A DNA stretch of 64,000 bases from Planotetraspora silvatica (lineage in GTDB: Bacteria; Actinomycetota; Actinomycetes; Streptosporangiales; Streptosporangiaceae), in the NCBI RefSeq assembly GCF_016863315.1, contig NZ_BOOQ01000017.1, positions 1 to 64,000 of the forward strand, given 5' to 3'. The position numbers were made by a program, and so were the translations under genes. The notes under the pieces were generated by a model. That model searched no databases. It had not been told where the DNA came from and worked only from the letters and a program-made list of their open reading frames with translations. Below are positions 15,507 through 24,668 of this stretch, piece after piece (the stretch's first letter is position 1; the number at the start of each line of letters is the position of its first letter).

Positions 15507-17258
15507 ATGACGGCGCTGGATCATCGTTATCGCGGGGAGCATCCGGTCCGGACTCTCGCCTACCTGTTCAGCGAGGACCGGCGCGGCATCGCCGTGGCCG
15601 TCGTCGCGTTCATGGTGAAGCACAGCCCGACCTGGACGCTTCCCCTGATCACCGCCAACGTGATCGACGTGCTGGTGGCGCACCGGCCCGTCGCGGCGTT
15701 GTGGGCCAACACGGGCGCGCTGCTCTTCCTGCTGGTCCTCAACTATCCCGGCCACCTGCTCTACGTCCGCAACATGCACGGCGCCATCCGCCGGATGGGA
15801 ACGCGGGTCCGGTCGGCGCTGTGCCGCCGCATGCAGGACCTGTCGATCGGCTATCACTCCAGGGTCAGCGCCGGCGTCCTGCAGACCAAGGTCATCCGCG
15901 ACGTCGAGGTCGTCGAACAGATGGCGCAGCAGGCGAGTGACGGCGGCCTGAGCGCACTCGCCATGCTCGTCGGCGGCCTCGGGGTGATCGCGTTCAAGGT
16001 GCCGCTCGCGCTGCCGGTCTTCCTCCTCGTCGTCCCAGCGGCCTCGTTCCTCGTCATGCGCATGCGCGGCCGGATGCGGTCCGACAACGAGAGCTTCCGC
16101 CAAGAGGTGGAACGGCTCTCCTCACGCGTGAGCGAGATGACCGCGCTCATCCCGATCACCCGGGCGCACGGGCTGGAGCAGGACGCGCTGCACCGGGTCG
16201 ACCACACCCTGAGCAAGGTCCTGCGCACCGGCCTGCGTCTCGACCTGGTCAACGGCAGGTTCGGCTCGCTCGCATGGATCATCCTCAACGTCCTGGGCGT
16301 CGGCTTCCTCGCCGGGTCGGCGCTGATCGCCTACTACGGCGTGCTGGCGATCACCCCGGGCGACGTGGTCATGCTCAGCACCTTCTTCGCCACCCTCACC
16401 TCGGCGGTCACCACCCTGATGAGCCTCACCCCCGTGATCGGCAAGGGCCTTGAAGCGGTCCGGTCGATCGGTGAGGTGCTGCAGGCGCCCGATCTGGAGC
16501 AGAACGCCGGCAAGCAGGAGGTCGACGGGATCACGGGTACGTTCGAGTTCCGCGACGTGACCTACGCCTACGAGCCGGGCCGCCCGGCGATCGACGGCCT
16601 CAGCCTCACCGTGACGCCCGGCGAGACGATCGCGCTGGTGGGCGCGTCGGGTGCGGGGAAGTCCACCGTGCTCAACCTCGTCATCGGGTTCCTGCGGCCC
16701 ACATCGGGCGTCATCCTCCTGGACGGCAGGGACATGGAGACGCTCGACCTGCGGACCTACCGCCGGTTCCTGTCGGTGGTGCCCCAGGAGTCGATCCTGT
16801 TCGAGGGCAGCATCAGAGAGAACGTCACCTACGGCATGCGCGACGTGCCGGAGGAGACCGTGCGGCGGGCCCTGCGCGACGCCAACGCGCTGGAGTTCAT
16901 CGACCGGCTCCCGGACGGGCTGGACACGGTCGTGGGCGAGAGGGGCGCCCGCCTGTCGGGCGGCCAGAAGCAGCGCCTGGCCATCGCCCGCGCGCTGATC
17001 CGCGACCCCCGGGTGCTGATCCTGGACGAGGCCACCTCCGCGCTGGACTCGCATTCCGAGGCACTGGTGCAGGAGGCGCTCGGCCGCCTGGTGACCGGCC
17101 GTACCGTCTTCGTGGTCGCGCACCGCCTGTCCACCATCCGGGGGGCGGACCGGATCGTGGTGATGGCGGACGGCCGGATCGCGGAGATCGGCTCGCACGA
17201 GGACCTGCTCCGCGGCGGAGGCGTCTACTCCGGGTTGCGGTCGCTGCAGGCCGGCTGA
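15507..17258 (+). CDS. ABC transporter, fused permease and ATPase
   Basis: 583 residues, half-size exporter. Residues 1-320 form a six-helix ABC type-1 transmembrane domain; the ATPase domain has Walker A GASGAGKS (379-386), signature LSGGQ (483-487), Walker B LILDEATSAL and an H-loop VAHRLSTI. All catalytic elements are intact. It would function as a homodimer exporting a lipid, peptide or drug. GGAGGG lies six bases before ATG 15507. Its last 34 bases overlap the convergent kinase gene. Confidence 0.92.
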   Translation: MTALDHRYRGEHPVRTLAYLFSEDRRGIAVAVVAFMVKHSPTWTLPLITANVIDVLVAHRPVAALWANTGALLFLLVLNYPGHLLYVRNMHGAIRRMGTRVRSALCRRMQDLSIGYHSRVSAGVLQTKVIRDVEVVEQMAQQASDGGLSALAMLVGGLGVIAFKVPLALPVFLLVVPAASFLVMRMRGRMRSDNESFRQEVERLSSRVSEMTALIPITRAHGLEQDALHRVDHTLSKVLRTGLRLDLVNGRFGSLAWIILNVLGVGFLAGSALIAYYGVLAITPGDVVMLSTFFATLTSAVTTLMSLTPVIGKGLEAVRSIGEVLQAPDLEQNAGKQEVDGITGTFEFRDVTYAYEPGRPAIDGLSLTVTPGETIALVGASGAGKSTVLNLVIGFLRPTSGVILLDGRDMETLDLRTYRRFLSVVPQESILFEGSIRENVTYGMRDVPEETVRRALRDANALEFIDRLPDGLDTVVGERGARLSGGQKQRLAIARALIRDPRVLILDEATSALDSHSEALVQEALGRLVTGRTVFVVAHRLSTIRGADRIVVMADGRIAEIGSHEDLLRGGGVYSGLRSLQAG

Positions 17259-17779
17259 GCATCGAGGAGGCGGCGGACGTCGCGGCGCGATCGCAGGCGG
17301 ACGAACCGCAGGTGCGCGTGGTCCGCGGAAGCGGCGGCCCGCGTGTACCTGTCCCGGTACTCGCGGTGTTTCGTCCACGCCCACATCACGACCGACTCGT
17401 GCGGATCGAGTGTGGTCAGATTGCGCCAGCGTTCCCTGTTGCCGTTCCACAACTCGGCCCGCGTGGCCGCCCTCCTCAGCGTGCGGGTGACGACCTGCCA
17501 CATGACGACCCGGCGTGGGGGGTCGACCCAGATCACCGTGTCGGCGCGGGCCCAGATCCGTTCGCGTACGGCGCTGTAGTTGCCGTCGATCACCCACGCG
17601 TCGCGGGTGATCAGTGCGTCGATCCGGCGGCGGAACTCGTCGGCGGGCAGCGGCTCCCAACCCGGCTGGTGATACAACGCGTCCAGCTCGACGTGCGGCG
17701 CGCCCAGTTGTTCGGCCAGGCGGCGCGCCAGCGTCGTCTTGCCCGACCCGGAATTGCCCACCACCGAGACCCTGCGCAT
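17225..17779 (-). CDS. Small P-loop kinase, adenylate-kinase/FlaR-like
   Basis: 184 residues starting VSVVGNSGSGKTT with Walker A GNSGSGKT (8-15), a substrate motif HVELDALYHQPGWEPL (about 29-44), VIDGNYS and the R-rich lid RTLRRAATRAELWNGN. This layout is that of the small AAA/adenylate-kinase-like proteins labelled DNA topology modulation protein FlaR; the physiological substrate is unknown. ATG 17779 starts exactly at the P-loop domain. Convergent 34-base overlap with the ABC exporter gene. Confidence 0.85.
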   Translation of the reverse strand: MRRVSVVGNSGSGKTTLARRLAEQLGAPHVELDALYHQPGWEPLPADEFRRRIDALITRDAWVIDGNYSAVRERIWARADTVIWVDPPRRVVMWQVVTRTLRRAATRAELWNGNRERWRNLTTLDPHESVVMWAWTKHREYRDRYTRAAASADHAHLRFVRLRSRRDVRRLLDAQPACSDRNPE

Positions 17780-17825
17780 CGTTTCCACGAACCGGAACCC
17801 TATAGTCGCCGGTCGTGCCGGGCGG

Positions 17826-18308
17826 TTATCGCGACGGCCACCAGTCGCCGGTCCACTCGGTGACGACCACGGTGTCGTCCAGCCGGCAGCGGAGCCGGAA
17901 CGGCCCGGGGGAGACGCCGCCGCAGGTGAAGCGGCCGAGGGAGTCGGTCCTGACGGCGACGCGGCTGCCGCCGATTCCGGTGCCGGCCGCCGTGCCGGTC
18001 TCGACGATGATCTCGGCGGGTCGCGGCGGGACGAGCCGCCCCACGATGGTGGTGCCGGCGCCGCTGTGCACGACCTCCACCTCGACGGTCGTCCCGCCGC
18101 ATTCGTACGCCAGCAGGCGCGTCCCGCCTCCCGTCCGGACGAGCAGCGGCCCGGCGAGTGAGTCGAAGGTGAGCCGGGCGAGCTCGTCGTCCACCGAACG
18201 CATGGCGTGAGCGGCCACGGCAGGCGGGACGAGCCAGGAAGGCAGGGGATCCATGAACTCCACGGCACGGGACAGGGTGCCTTCGAGTCGGTCGTCGTCG
18301 GAGTTCAT
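17826..18308 (-). CDS. Small protein of the CHAT/S8-protease locus, C-terminal beta domain
   Basis: 160 residues from ATG 18308. An N-terminal helical part with DPLPSWLVPPAVAAHAMRSV and VDDELARLTFDSLAG is followed by two beta-rich stretches, the second like a carboxypeptidase-regulatory (Ig-like) domain ending DSLGRFTCGGVSPGPFRLRC. A paralogue with the same plan is encoded beside a sigma factor at 48809-49267. The gene follows the S8 protease gene on the same strand (38-base gap), so the two are probably co-expressed. Function unknown; from its conserved company I infer a regulator, adaptor or protease substrate. Confidence 0.7.
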   Translation of the reverse strand: MNSDDDRLEGTLSRAVEFMDPLPSWLVPPAVAAHAMRSVDDELARLTFDSLAGPLLVRTGGGTRLLAYECGGTTVEVEVVHSGAGTTIVGRLVPPRPAEIIVETGTAAGTGIGGSRVAVRTDSLGRFTCGGVSPGPFRLRCRLDDTVVVTEWTGDWWPSR

Positions 18309-18346
18309 GGATTCCCTCGCTCTGCCGGAATGGTGCGCTGGAGCCC

Positions 18347-19855
18347 CTACGAGGTGGGGGTGTAGTCGAAGGGACGCCAGGTGTCGGGGATCAGCGCGAG
18401 GGCGTCCCTTCCGCGTACCTTCGCGTGGCTGTGACGCGTGGCGAGCAGATCCTTCGCGGCCTCCCTCGGGTTGCGCTCGCCCGTCCAGAGCATGTGGTTG
18501 GCGATCATGGCGGCGACGATCGGCGTGGCGAACGACGTGCCGCTCCATCGCGCCAGACCGGTGAAGTCCGTGCCGGTCCCGACCGGCGGCTCGGTGCTGA
18601 GGACGCCGGTGTGGTTGGGAAGCTGGCAGACGCATTCCTCGTAGGCGTCATCGCCGCAGAGGTAACGGCAGTCGTCGAAGGTCGAGTGCTGGTACACGTA
18701 GGGCACACTCTCGCCGACTCCCGTCAAGGCGCTGGTGAGGCGCTCGCCGGGGGCGTAGACGCGGACCCACGGTCCGTAGTTGGTGAAGCAGGCGCCCTTG
18801 GGCTCCTCGTCGTTGCGCAGCGCCCCGACCGACACGACCGCGTCGCGGAAGTCGCGGTCGCCCGCGTACGCCGCGGGGTGGAACTTCCTGGCCAGGCCGT
18901 CGTTGCCGGCCGCGGCGACCAGCAGGGTCCTCGTCTGGCGCAGCCGGTCCATGAAGTGCTCGAGTCCCTTGAGCGCCGCCTGGTCGGCCGTTCCCGTGCC
19001 GGCGGACAGGCTGAGGATGTCGGGCCAGCCACGCTCGGCGATGACGCCGAACAGGACGTTGCCCAGGTCGTTCTCCAGGATGGCCCCCGCCTTGACACCC
19101 TGGAGGGCGTTGTGGACGTAGACGCTCGCCGTGGGCGCCACGGCCCGGATGAGACCCAGGATGAACGTGCCGTGCCCGACGTACTGGAGCAGAGTCCCGT
19201 CGGGCGCCGTCTCGTGCGGCTTCAGCAGGCCGCCGGCGTCGATGTGCGGCAACGATCCGCCCCTCGGCTCGCCGCCGATGAAGAGGTCCGCCGGCTCGCC
19301 GGTCCCTGTGGCGATCCACGAGTGCTTCCTGTAGTCGCTCACCAGCCCGGTGTCGATCACCAGGATGTCGACGGTCTCCTCGGAGTCGATCCGCGGGGCG
19401 ATGCCCGGGTTCAGCGCCCCCTCGCCGGTCGCCCGCACGGTGTCGGGCTCGTCGGCGGGGCAGCAGTTCACGTTGGTGATGCTGACGACGTGGTTCATGG
19501 TGGCCAGCGTCGACCCGTGGAAGCTCCGTTCGGCGCGCAACTCGTTCAACGCGTCGGTCACGCCTCCGTCGTCGTCGGCCTCCTCCGCGGGGTCCCCGAC
19601 CTGGATGCGATAGGTGTCCGACGGCTGCGTGTCCGGGTTCTCCGTGTTCCGGATCAGCCGCCGGCGACTGCGGGGGAGCCTCTCGTTGAGCAGGGTGAGG
19701 ACCTGCTCGACGTCGTCGCCCCGCGTGAGGATGTGGGTTTTCTCGTAGACGAGTCCTTCCGACTCGTTCATGGTCACTTGAACGGGATTGGCGGAGTCGT
19801 CCGCGAACGCCCGCCGTATCACCTCGAACTGCTCTCTGAATCTGTTCGGCGCCAT
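18347..19855 (-). CDS. S8-family (subtilisin-like) serine protease, probably intracellular
   Basis: 502 residues. The catalytic set is complete: Asp168 (VIDTG), His228 (GHGTF), oxyanion Asn318 (AAGND) and Ser441 (SGTSFATP). About 150 residues precede the catalytic domain with no signal peptide and no membrane segment, so the enzyme should stay in the cytoplasm. An inserted Cys-rich loop (four Cys between 396 and 410) lies before the Ser motif. It is divergent from the TPR-CHAT gene (125-base gap) and upstream of the small beta protein. Subtilases paired with CHAT proteases suggest a proteolytic signalling cascade. Confidence 0.85.
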   Translation of the reverse strand: MAPNRFREQFEVIRRAFADDSANPVQVTMNESEGLVYEKTHILTRGDDVEQVLTLLNERLPRSRRRLIRNTENPDTQPSDTYRIQVGDPAEEADDDGGVTDALNELRAERSFHGSTLATMNHVVSITNVNCCPADEPDTVRATGEGALNPGIAPRIDSEETVDILVIDTGLVSDYRKHSWIATGTGEPADLFIGGEPRGGSLPHIDAGGLLKPHETAPDGTLLQYVGHGTFILGLIRAVAPTASVYVHNALQGVKAGAILENDLGNVLFGVIAERGWPDILSLSAGTGTADQAALKGLEHFMDRLRQTRTLLVAAAGNDGLARKFHPAAYAGDRDFRDAVVSVGALRNDEEPKGACFTNYGPWVRVYAPGERLTSALTGVGESVPYVYQHSTFDDCRYLCGDDAYEECVCQLPNHTGVLSTEPPVGTGTDFTGLARWSGTSFATPIVAAMIANHMLWTGERNPREAAKDLLATRHSHAKVRGRDALALIPDTWRPFDYTPTS

Positions 19856-19920
19856 GAGGCCGCTCCTTGTGAAGCCGATGTCGTGGTGTCATGAACGAGA
19901 GCCGGTGACCGGCGGTCTGA

Positions 19921-19937
19921 TACATCCGCGTGATGTA
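19921..19937. promoter_or_regulatory. Inverted repeat in the S8/CHAT divergent promoter region
   Basis: TACATC and GATGTA form perfect 6-bp arms around CGCGT, between the two divergent genes and just upstream of the predicted CHAT promoter. Candidate operator shared by both directions. Confidence 0.4.
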
Positions 19938-19944
19938 CGGAGGG

Positions 19945-19974
19945 TGGACGTGCCGGTCACTCAATGTCTAACAT
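19945..19974 (+). promoter_or_regulatory. Predicted promoter for the TPR-CHAT gene
   Basis: TGGACG (19945-19950) and TAACAT (19969-19974) are separated by 18 bases. The -10 ends six bases before the GTG start and there is no ribosome site, so the mRNA would be leaderless. The TetR gene at 26845 has the same TAACAT placement. Confidence 0.45.
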
Positions 19975-19980
19975 CGAGCC

Positions 19981-22605
19981 GTGGTCGCGGGAAGATCATC
20001 GGGGCGACCGTCCGCACCGGATCCGGTGGAACTGCTGCCCCTGGTGTTCGCGCGGCCGGGGGAGGCCCTCGAACGGGCTCACGCGCTGCTGGACGCGGAG
20101 CCGGGTCCCGGGCCGTATGAGGCCTCCATCGCGCACCAGGTGATCGGCATATGGCAGCGCGACTTCGGCGAGCTCGCGGTCGGGCTCGGGCACCTGCGGC
20201 GAGCGCGCGACCTGGCGGCGAGGTCCGGTTCCGCCGACCGTGAGGCCGACGTGCTCGCCACCCTCGGAACCGCATACGTCCACGCCGGCCGTACGAGGCG
20301 GGGGCTGAACACCCTGGACCAGGGGGTCGCCCGCGGGACGGGGGTCACGCTCGCCCGCGTGCTGTTCCGCCGGTCGTACGCGTTGTGGGTGCTCGGCCGT
20401 CACCGCGAGGCTCTGGAGGACCTGCGGCGGGCCATCCCCATCCTGAGACGGGCCGGCGACATCATCTGGAGCGCCCGGGCGCTGACCCTGCGCGCCACCG
20501 TCAACCTGGCCATGGGCGCGGCCGAATGGGCCCAGGCCGACTTCGCCGCCGCCGAGCGGCTGTGGGACGCCACCGACCAGGAACACGACAAGGCCGTCGC
20601 CGTGGAGAACCGCGGGCTCGCCGCCTTCCGTGCGGGAGACCTGCCCGCGGCGCTCGGCCACTTCGACGAGGCGGCGCGGCGCTACGCCGCCCTCGGCACG
20701 CCCGCGTTCGTCCTGGCCGGCTCCCGCTGCGGCGCCCTGCTCGCGGCCGGGCTCGCCCGTGAGGCGGCGCAGGAGGCCGACGCGGCGACGGAACTGCTCG
20801 ACCGGCTGGGCGGCCAGACCACGCGACGGGCCGAGCTGATGCTCGTCGCCGCCCGGGCGCTCAACGACTCCGGCGATCCCGAGGCGGCGGCCACCCGCGC
20901 CGACGCCGCGGTGCGCTCGTTCTCCGCGCAGCGGCGCGAGTGGTGGGAGGCCCACGCGCGGCTCGTGCGCGTCCAGGCCCGCCTCGCCGCCGGGCAGGCG
21001 TCGGAGGCGCTCCTGCGGGAGGCGGTCGCGGTCGCCGAGGGGCTCACCGGACTCGGGTCGCCGGAATCCGTCCAGGCGTTCCTGCTGGCCGGCCGTACGG
21101 CCACGGCCCTCGGCCGCGGGGCCGACGCGGACAGACACCTGGCCGTCGCCGCGAAGGGGAGGTGGCGTGGACCCGCCTTCGCGCGGGTCGACGGGTGGGT
21201 CGCCCAGGCGCTGCTGGCCGAGGCGGCGGGACGGAGCCGCGGGCTGCTCGACGCCTGCCGGCGGGGGCTCGAACTGCTCGACGAGCACCGCATGACGTTG
21301 GGAGCGTCCGAGTTGCGGGCCCGCGTGACCGCGCGGGGAGCCGAACTCGCGACCCTCGCGCAACGGGCGACCTCGGGCGACCCGCGGCGGCTCCTCGTCT
21401 GGAGCGAACGCCGGCGTGCGGCCGCGCTCGCCGTCCCGCCCGCCCGGCCACCGGACGACCCCGAGTTGCAGCGGGACCTGACCGCGTTCCGTGAGATCTC
21501 CAGCCGCGTGGAGGCCGCCAGGTCGGCGGGCAGCCCGGTGCCGTGGTTACGCAGGGAGCAGGAGCGGCTGGAGCGGGACATCCGCGCGCGCAGCCTGCGG
21601 ATGCGGAGTGAGGGGACCGCGCCCGACCACCGCGTGGACGTGCGCGCCCTGCTCGCCGCCCTCGGCGACGGGCGGCTGATCGAAATCGTCGCGCTCGACG
21701 GCCGGCTGGTCGTCCTGCTCTGCGGGAGCGGCCGGGTCCGCGCGTTCCAGGCGGGCCGGGTCGCCGACGCCGCAGCAGAGGCCGAACACGCGCGCGCCGC
21801 CCTGCGCAGGTTCGCCTACCAGGGGCCGGGAGGGCGGACCACCCTTCTGGAAGAGGCCGGGCGGCGGCTCCAGGAGATCCTGCTCGGGCCCGCCGCACGG
21901 CATCTGGTGGGGGAGGAGCCGGTCGTCGTCGTCCCGCCCGGGCCGCTCCACGGCGTGCCGTGGGCGCTGCTCCCCGCGCTGCGGGAGCGCGTGCTGAGTG
22001 TGTCGCCGTCCGCGAGCACATGGCTGCGCGCCCGGCGGATCGAGCCGCGCGGCGACCGGGTGGTGCTCGTCCGCGGCCCCGGCCTGGCGACCGGCGGTGC
22101 GGAGGTGCCGGTTCTGGCGGACCTGTACGGCGGCGCGACCGTGCTGGAGAACGGGACGGCCGCCGGCGACGCCGTGCTGAAGGAGATCGACGGCTGCCGC
22201 ATCGCCCACATCGCCGCGCACGGGACCTTCCGCGCCGACAGCCCGATGTTCTCCTCGCTGCAGATGGACGACGGCCCGCTGATCGTGCACGATCTCGAAC
22301 GGCTCAGGAGCGCTCCTTACCGGATCGTCCTGTCGAGCTGCGACTCGGGCACGCTCGAACCGGTGGGCGCGGACGAACTGCTCGGCCTCGCGACCGCGCT
22401 GCTTCCGCTCGGCACCGCCGGGATCGTCGCCAGCTCGGTGCCCGTGCACGACGAGGCCGTGGTCCCGCTCATGGTGGCACTGCATCAGGCGCTGAGGAGC
22501 GGGCGCGGACTGGCCGAGGCCCTCCGCGACGCACGCGCGACGCTCCCGTCTTCAGCTCTCCACCAGGCGACCGGATGGTCCTTCTCCGCCATCGGGGCCG
22601 CCTGA
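19981..22605 (+). CDS. TPR-CHAT domain protein (caspase-like protease)
   Basis: 874 residues. About residues 40-450 consist of helical TPR-like repeats; a linker with a coiled segment (ERLERDIRARSLRMR) precedes the C-terminal CHAT domain (about 600-874). CHAT is a clan CD, caspase/separase-related peptidase domain; both catalytic residues are present, His747 in AAHGT and Cys787 in SSCDSG. No signal peptide. The start is GTG 19981, fitting a leaderless promoter. Divergent from an S8 protease with a small partner protein. Known CHAT proteins work in signal-triggered proteolysis, including antiphage defence; here the role is inferred. Confidence 0.85.
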   Translation: MVAGRSSGRPSAPDPVELLPLVFARPGEALERAHALLDAEPGPGPYEASIAHQVIGIWQRDFGELAVGLGHLRRARDLAARSGSADREADVLATLGTAYVHAGRTRRGLNTLDQGVARGTGVTLARVLFRRSYALWVLGRHREALEDLRRAIPILRRAGDIIWSARALTLRATVNLAMGAAEWAQADFAAAERLWDATDQEHDKAVAVENRGLAAFRAGDLPAALGHFDEAARRYAALGTPAFVLAGSRCGALLAAGLAREAAQEADAATELLDRLGGQTTRRAELMLVAARALNDSGDPEAAATRADAAVRSFSAQRREWWEAHARLVRVQARLAAGQASEALLREAVAVAEGLTGLGSPESVQAFLLAGRTATALGRGADADRHLAVAAKGRWRGPAFARVDGWVAQALLAEAAGRSRGLLDACRRGLELLDEHRMTLGASELRARVTARGAELATLAQRATSGDPRRLLVWSERRRAAALAVPPARPPDDPELQRDLTAFREISSRVEAARSAGSPVPWLRREQERLERDIRARSLRMRSEGTAPDHRVDVRALLAALGDGRLIEIVALDGRLVVLLCGSGRVRAFQAGRVADAAAEAEHARAALRRFAYQGPGGRTTLLEEAGRRLQEILLGPAARHLVGEEPVVVVPPGPLHGVPWALLPALRERVLSVSPSASTWLRARRIEPRGDRVVLVRGPGLATGGAEVPVLADLYGGATVLENGTAAGDAVLKEIDGCRIAHIAAHGTFRADSPMFSSLQMDDGPLIVHDLERLRSAPYRIVLSSCDSGTLEPVGADELLGLATALLPLGTAGIVASSVPVHDEAVVPLMVALHQALRSGRGLAEALRDARATLPSSALHQATGWSFSAIGAA

Positions 22606-22636
22606 ACGGCGAGCGGCCCGGTCGAGCGGCCGTAAG

Positions 22637-23056
22637 TCACGGGGTCGCGCAGACGGACTCCACGAAGTGCCCGACCTCTTCCTCGGGCAGGTGACGGGCC
22701 AGATCCGCCTCAGTGATCAGGCCCACGAGCCGGTGATCCTCGATGACGGGAAGCCGGCGGATCCGGCTCTCCTCCATCGTCTGGAGCACACGGCCGACAT
22801 CCGCGTCAGCGGTGATCGTGACAGGCTTGCCCTGGGCGAGCTGACCGGCGGTCATCGTCATCGGGTCGCAGCCGATCGCGACGCACTTGGTAACGATGTC
22901 CCGATCGGTGAGGATGCCCTGCAGCCGGTCGTCGTCACCGCAGATCGGCAGGGCACCCACGTCCAGGTCCCGCATGAGCACCGCGGCGGCCCGGAGCGTC
23001 TGGTGCTCACCGACGCATTCGACCCCAGGGTGCATGATCTCTCGCGCTGTGGTCAC
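22637..23056 (-). CDS. CBS-domain pair protein
   Basis: 139 residues from GTG 23056, chosen because GAAGGGGGA lies six bases upstream (a GTG at 23086 is also in frame). Two CBS motifs: REIMHPGVECVGEHQTL with ILTDRDIV, and GKPVTITADADVGRVLQTM with LPVIEDHRLVGLITEADLAR. Such stand-alone CBS pairs bind adenosine nucleotides and act as energy sensors. Follows the CHAT gene convergently. Partner protein unknown. Confidence 0.88.
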   Translation of the reverse strand: MTTAREIMHPGVECVGEHQTLRAAAVLMRDLDVGALPICGDDDRLQGILTDRDIVTKCVAIGCDPMTMTAGQLAQGKPVTITADADVGRVLQTMEESRIRRLPVIEDHRLVGLITEADLARHLPEEEVGHFVESVCATP

Positions 23057-23219
23057 CGGGATCTCCCCCTTCGGTATTTCCCTCACCTCCCATCATGTGA
23101 GCGGGCCGAGCGCGGGAAACAGTGTCGAAAGTCCCGATCCGGGTATTCAGCCCGCACCCCATTCGGTCCGGCGTCATTCCCCGAAGGGAGGGAGTCCGCC
23201 TCCGCCGGGGAACCCGGCG

Positions 23220-24335
23220 TCACCCGCCGTCCTCGCCGTGCGCGGCCCCGCCCGCCGTCCCGGCGTGGTGGCCGTGACCGGTGGGGTGGCCGTGCCCGGA
23301 GTCGGCGGTGCCGCCGGGTTCGGCAGCGGCTGAGGGAGGATCGGCGTCAGCGGTTCGGTCGGAGCGGGGGCCGGCGCAGTGGCCGGGCTTCGTGCGGCCC
23401 AGGGCCAGCACCTCCGGAGCGGCGTGGTCGACCTGGAGGGTGGTGTGCCCGATTCCCCATTCGTCGTGGGCCAGCCGTTCGGCGGCCTGCCGTACGGTGT
23501 GACAGTCCGCCCCCGGCGCCACCAGGATGTGCGCGGACATCGCGGGATAGCCCGAGGTGACCTCCCAGATGTGCAGGTCGTGGACCTCGGCGACGTGTTC
23601 CAGAGCCGCGGTCTTACGGCCGATCTCGGTGGGGTTCAGGCCCGTGGGGGCCGCCTCCATGAAGATCCGGCCCGAGTCGCGGACCAGAGCCCAGCCCGCC
23701 TTCAGCATCAACGCCGCGACGACGAGGGCGGCGACGGCGTCGGCCCTGCCCCAGCCGGTGAGCCAGACGACCGCCCCGGCGACGGTGGTGGCGATGAACG
23801 CGTAGAGGTCGTTGAGGATGTGCTGGAAGGCGCCCTCGACGTTGAGGCTGGTCCGGTCGGCCCTGTTGAGGAGCCACGTCGCGGCGAGGTTGACGATGAT
23901 CCCGGCGAGCCCCGTCGCCACCACGTAGGCGCCCTCGACCTGGGGCGGCACGACCAGCCGCCGGACGCCCTCGGCCACGAAGTACGCCCCCAGCAGGAGC
24001 AGCGTGATCCCGTTGATCTGCGCTGAGATGATCTCGGCCCGCTTGAGTCCGTAGGTGAAGCCGCCCTGAGGCGGCCTGGCCGAGATCCGCATCGCGATCA
24101 GGGCGAAGACGATCGCGATGGCGTCGGTGAGCATGTGGCCCGCGTCGGAGACCAGCGCGAGTGACCGGGCGATGAGGCCGATCACCACCTCGACGGCCAT
24201 GAAGGCGACGATGAGCGCGAGCGCACCACCGAGGAGACGCTTGTCGGCGTCGGTGCGCACCGCGTGGCCGTGTCCGTGCCCATGTCCGTGCTTGTGCTGG
24301 GCATCAGTCGGCACGACATGTGAACGGATATTCAT
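23220..24335 (-). CDS. Cation diffusion facilitator (CDF) metal transporter
   Basis: 371 residues, six transmembrane helices from about residue 35 to 225 and a cytoplasmic C-terminal domain. The metal-site motifs SDAGHMLTDA (helix 2) and FQHILNDLY (helix 5) supply the HxxxD pairs of Zn2+/H+ antiporters. Both ends are His-rich: HKHGHGHGHGH near residue 14 and HGHPTGHGHH in an unusually long C-terminal tail, likely metal buffers. It would export Zn2+ (or Co2+/Cd2+) from the cytoplasm. It neighbours a ZIP-type importer gene cluster on the other strand. Confidence 0.9.
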   Translation of the reverse strand: MNIRSHVVPTDAQHKHGHGHGHGHAVRTDADKRLLGGALALIVAFMAVEVVIGLIARSLALVSDAGHMLTDAIAIVFALIAMRISARPPQGGFTYGLKRAEIISAQINGITLLLLGAYFVAEGVRRLVVPPQVEGAYVVATGLAGIIVNLAATWLLNRADRTSLNVEGAFQHILNDLYAFIATTVAGAVVWLTGWGRADAVAALVVAALMLKAGWALVRDSGRIFMEAAPTGLNPTEIGRKTAALEHVAEVHDLHIWEVTSGYPAMSAHILVAPGADCHTVRQAAERLAHDEWGIGHTTLQVDHAAPEVLALGRTKPGHCAGPRSDRTADADPPSAAAEPGGTADSGHGHPTGHGHHAGTAGGAAHGEDGG

Positions 24336-24668
24336 ACGTGCGAGTGTAGGCCGGTCGGAGCCGCTGTCAAGGTACGGCGTAGCGGGCCGGTCGCGTTCCG
24401 TATCTCACTCGGGAGCCCTCCGGGAGGGCCAAGAACGATTGATTGATTGCTCAGATGTGTAAACGATAAGTAACTGGAGAACTACTTTTAGTAAGCATCG
24501 CAGGCGGCAGCACCGGGCCGACCCGCCGGGCTCCCGCTGGGGGAGGCGATGCCATCGAAGGGAGACAGCGTGGCAATCGCCAGGCGGACAGCCTCCGCGC
24601 GGATCCTCCATGCCGCGGCGGCTCACAGTGCCCGCGGAGACATGTCGAAAGGCTCGGTGAGGTAGGTC
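24336..24668. other. AT-richer intergenic region between the divergent CDF and DivIVA-like genes
   Basis: 333 bases without a gene. The stretch 24437-24500 is markedly AT-rich for this genome and holds TTGATT (24443-24448) followed after 16 bases by GATAAG (24465-24470), a weak promoter candidate for the rightward genes. The tandem TGATTGATTG is also here. No clear riboswitch or metal-box palindrome was found. Confidence 0.35.

Noticed and set aside
16122-17660. 512-codon minus-strand frame
   Set aside because: Antisense shadow of the ABC exporter and kinase, no motifs, skewed composition.
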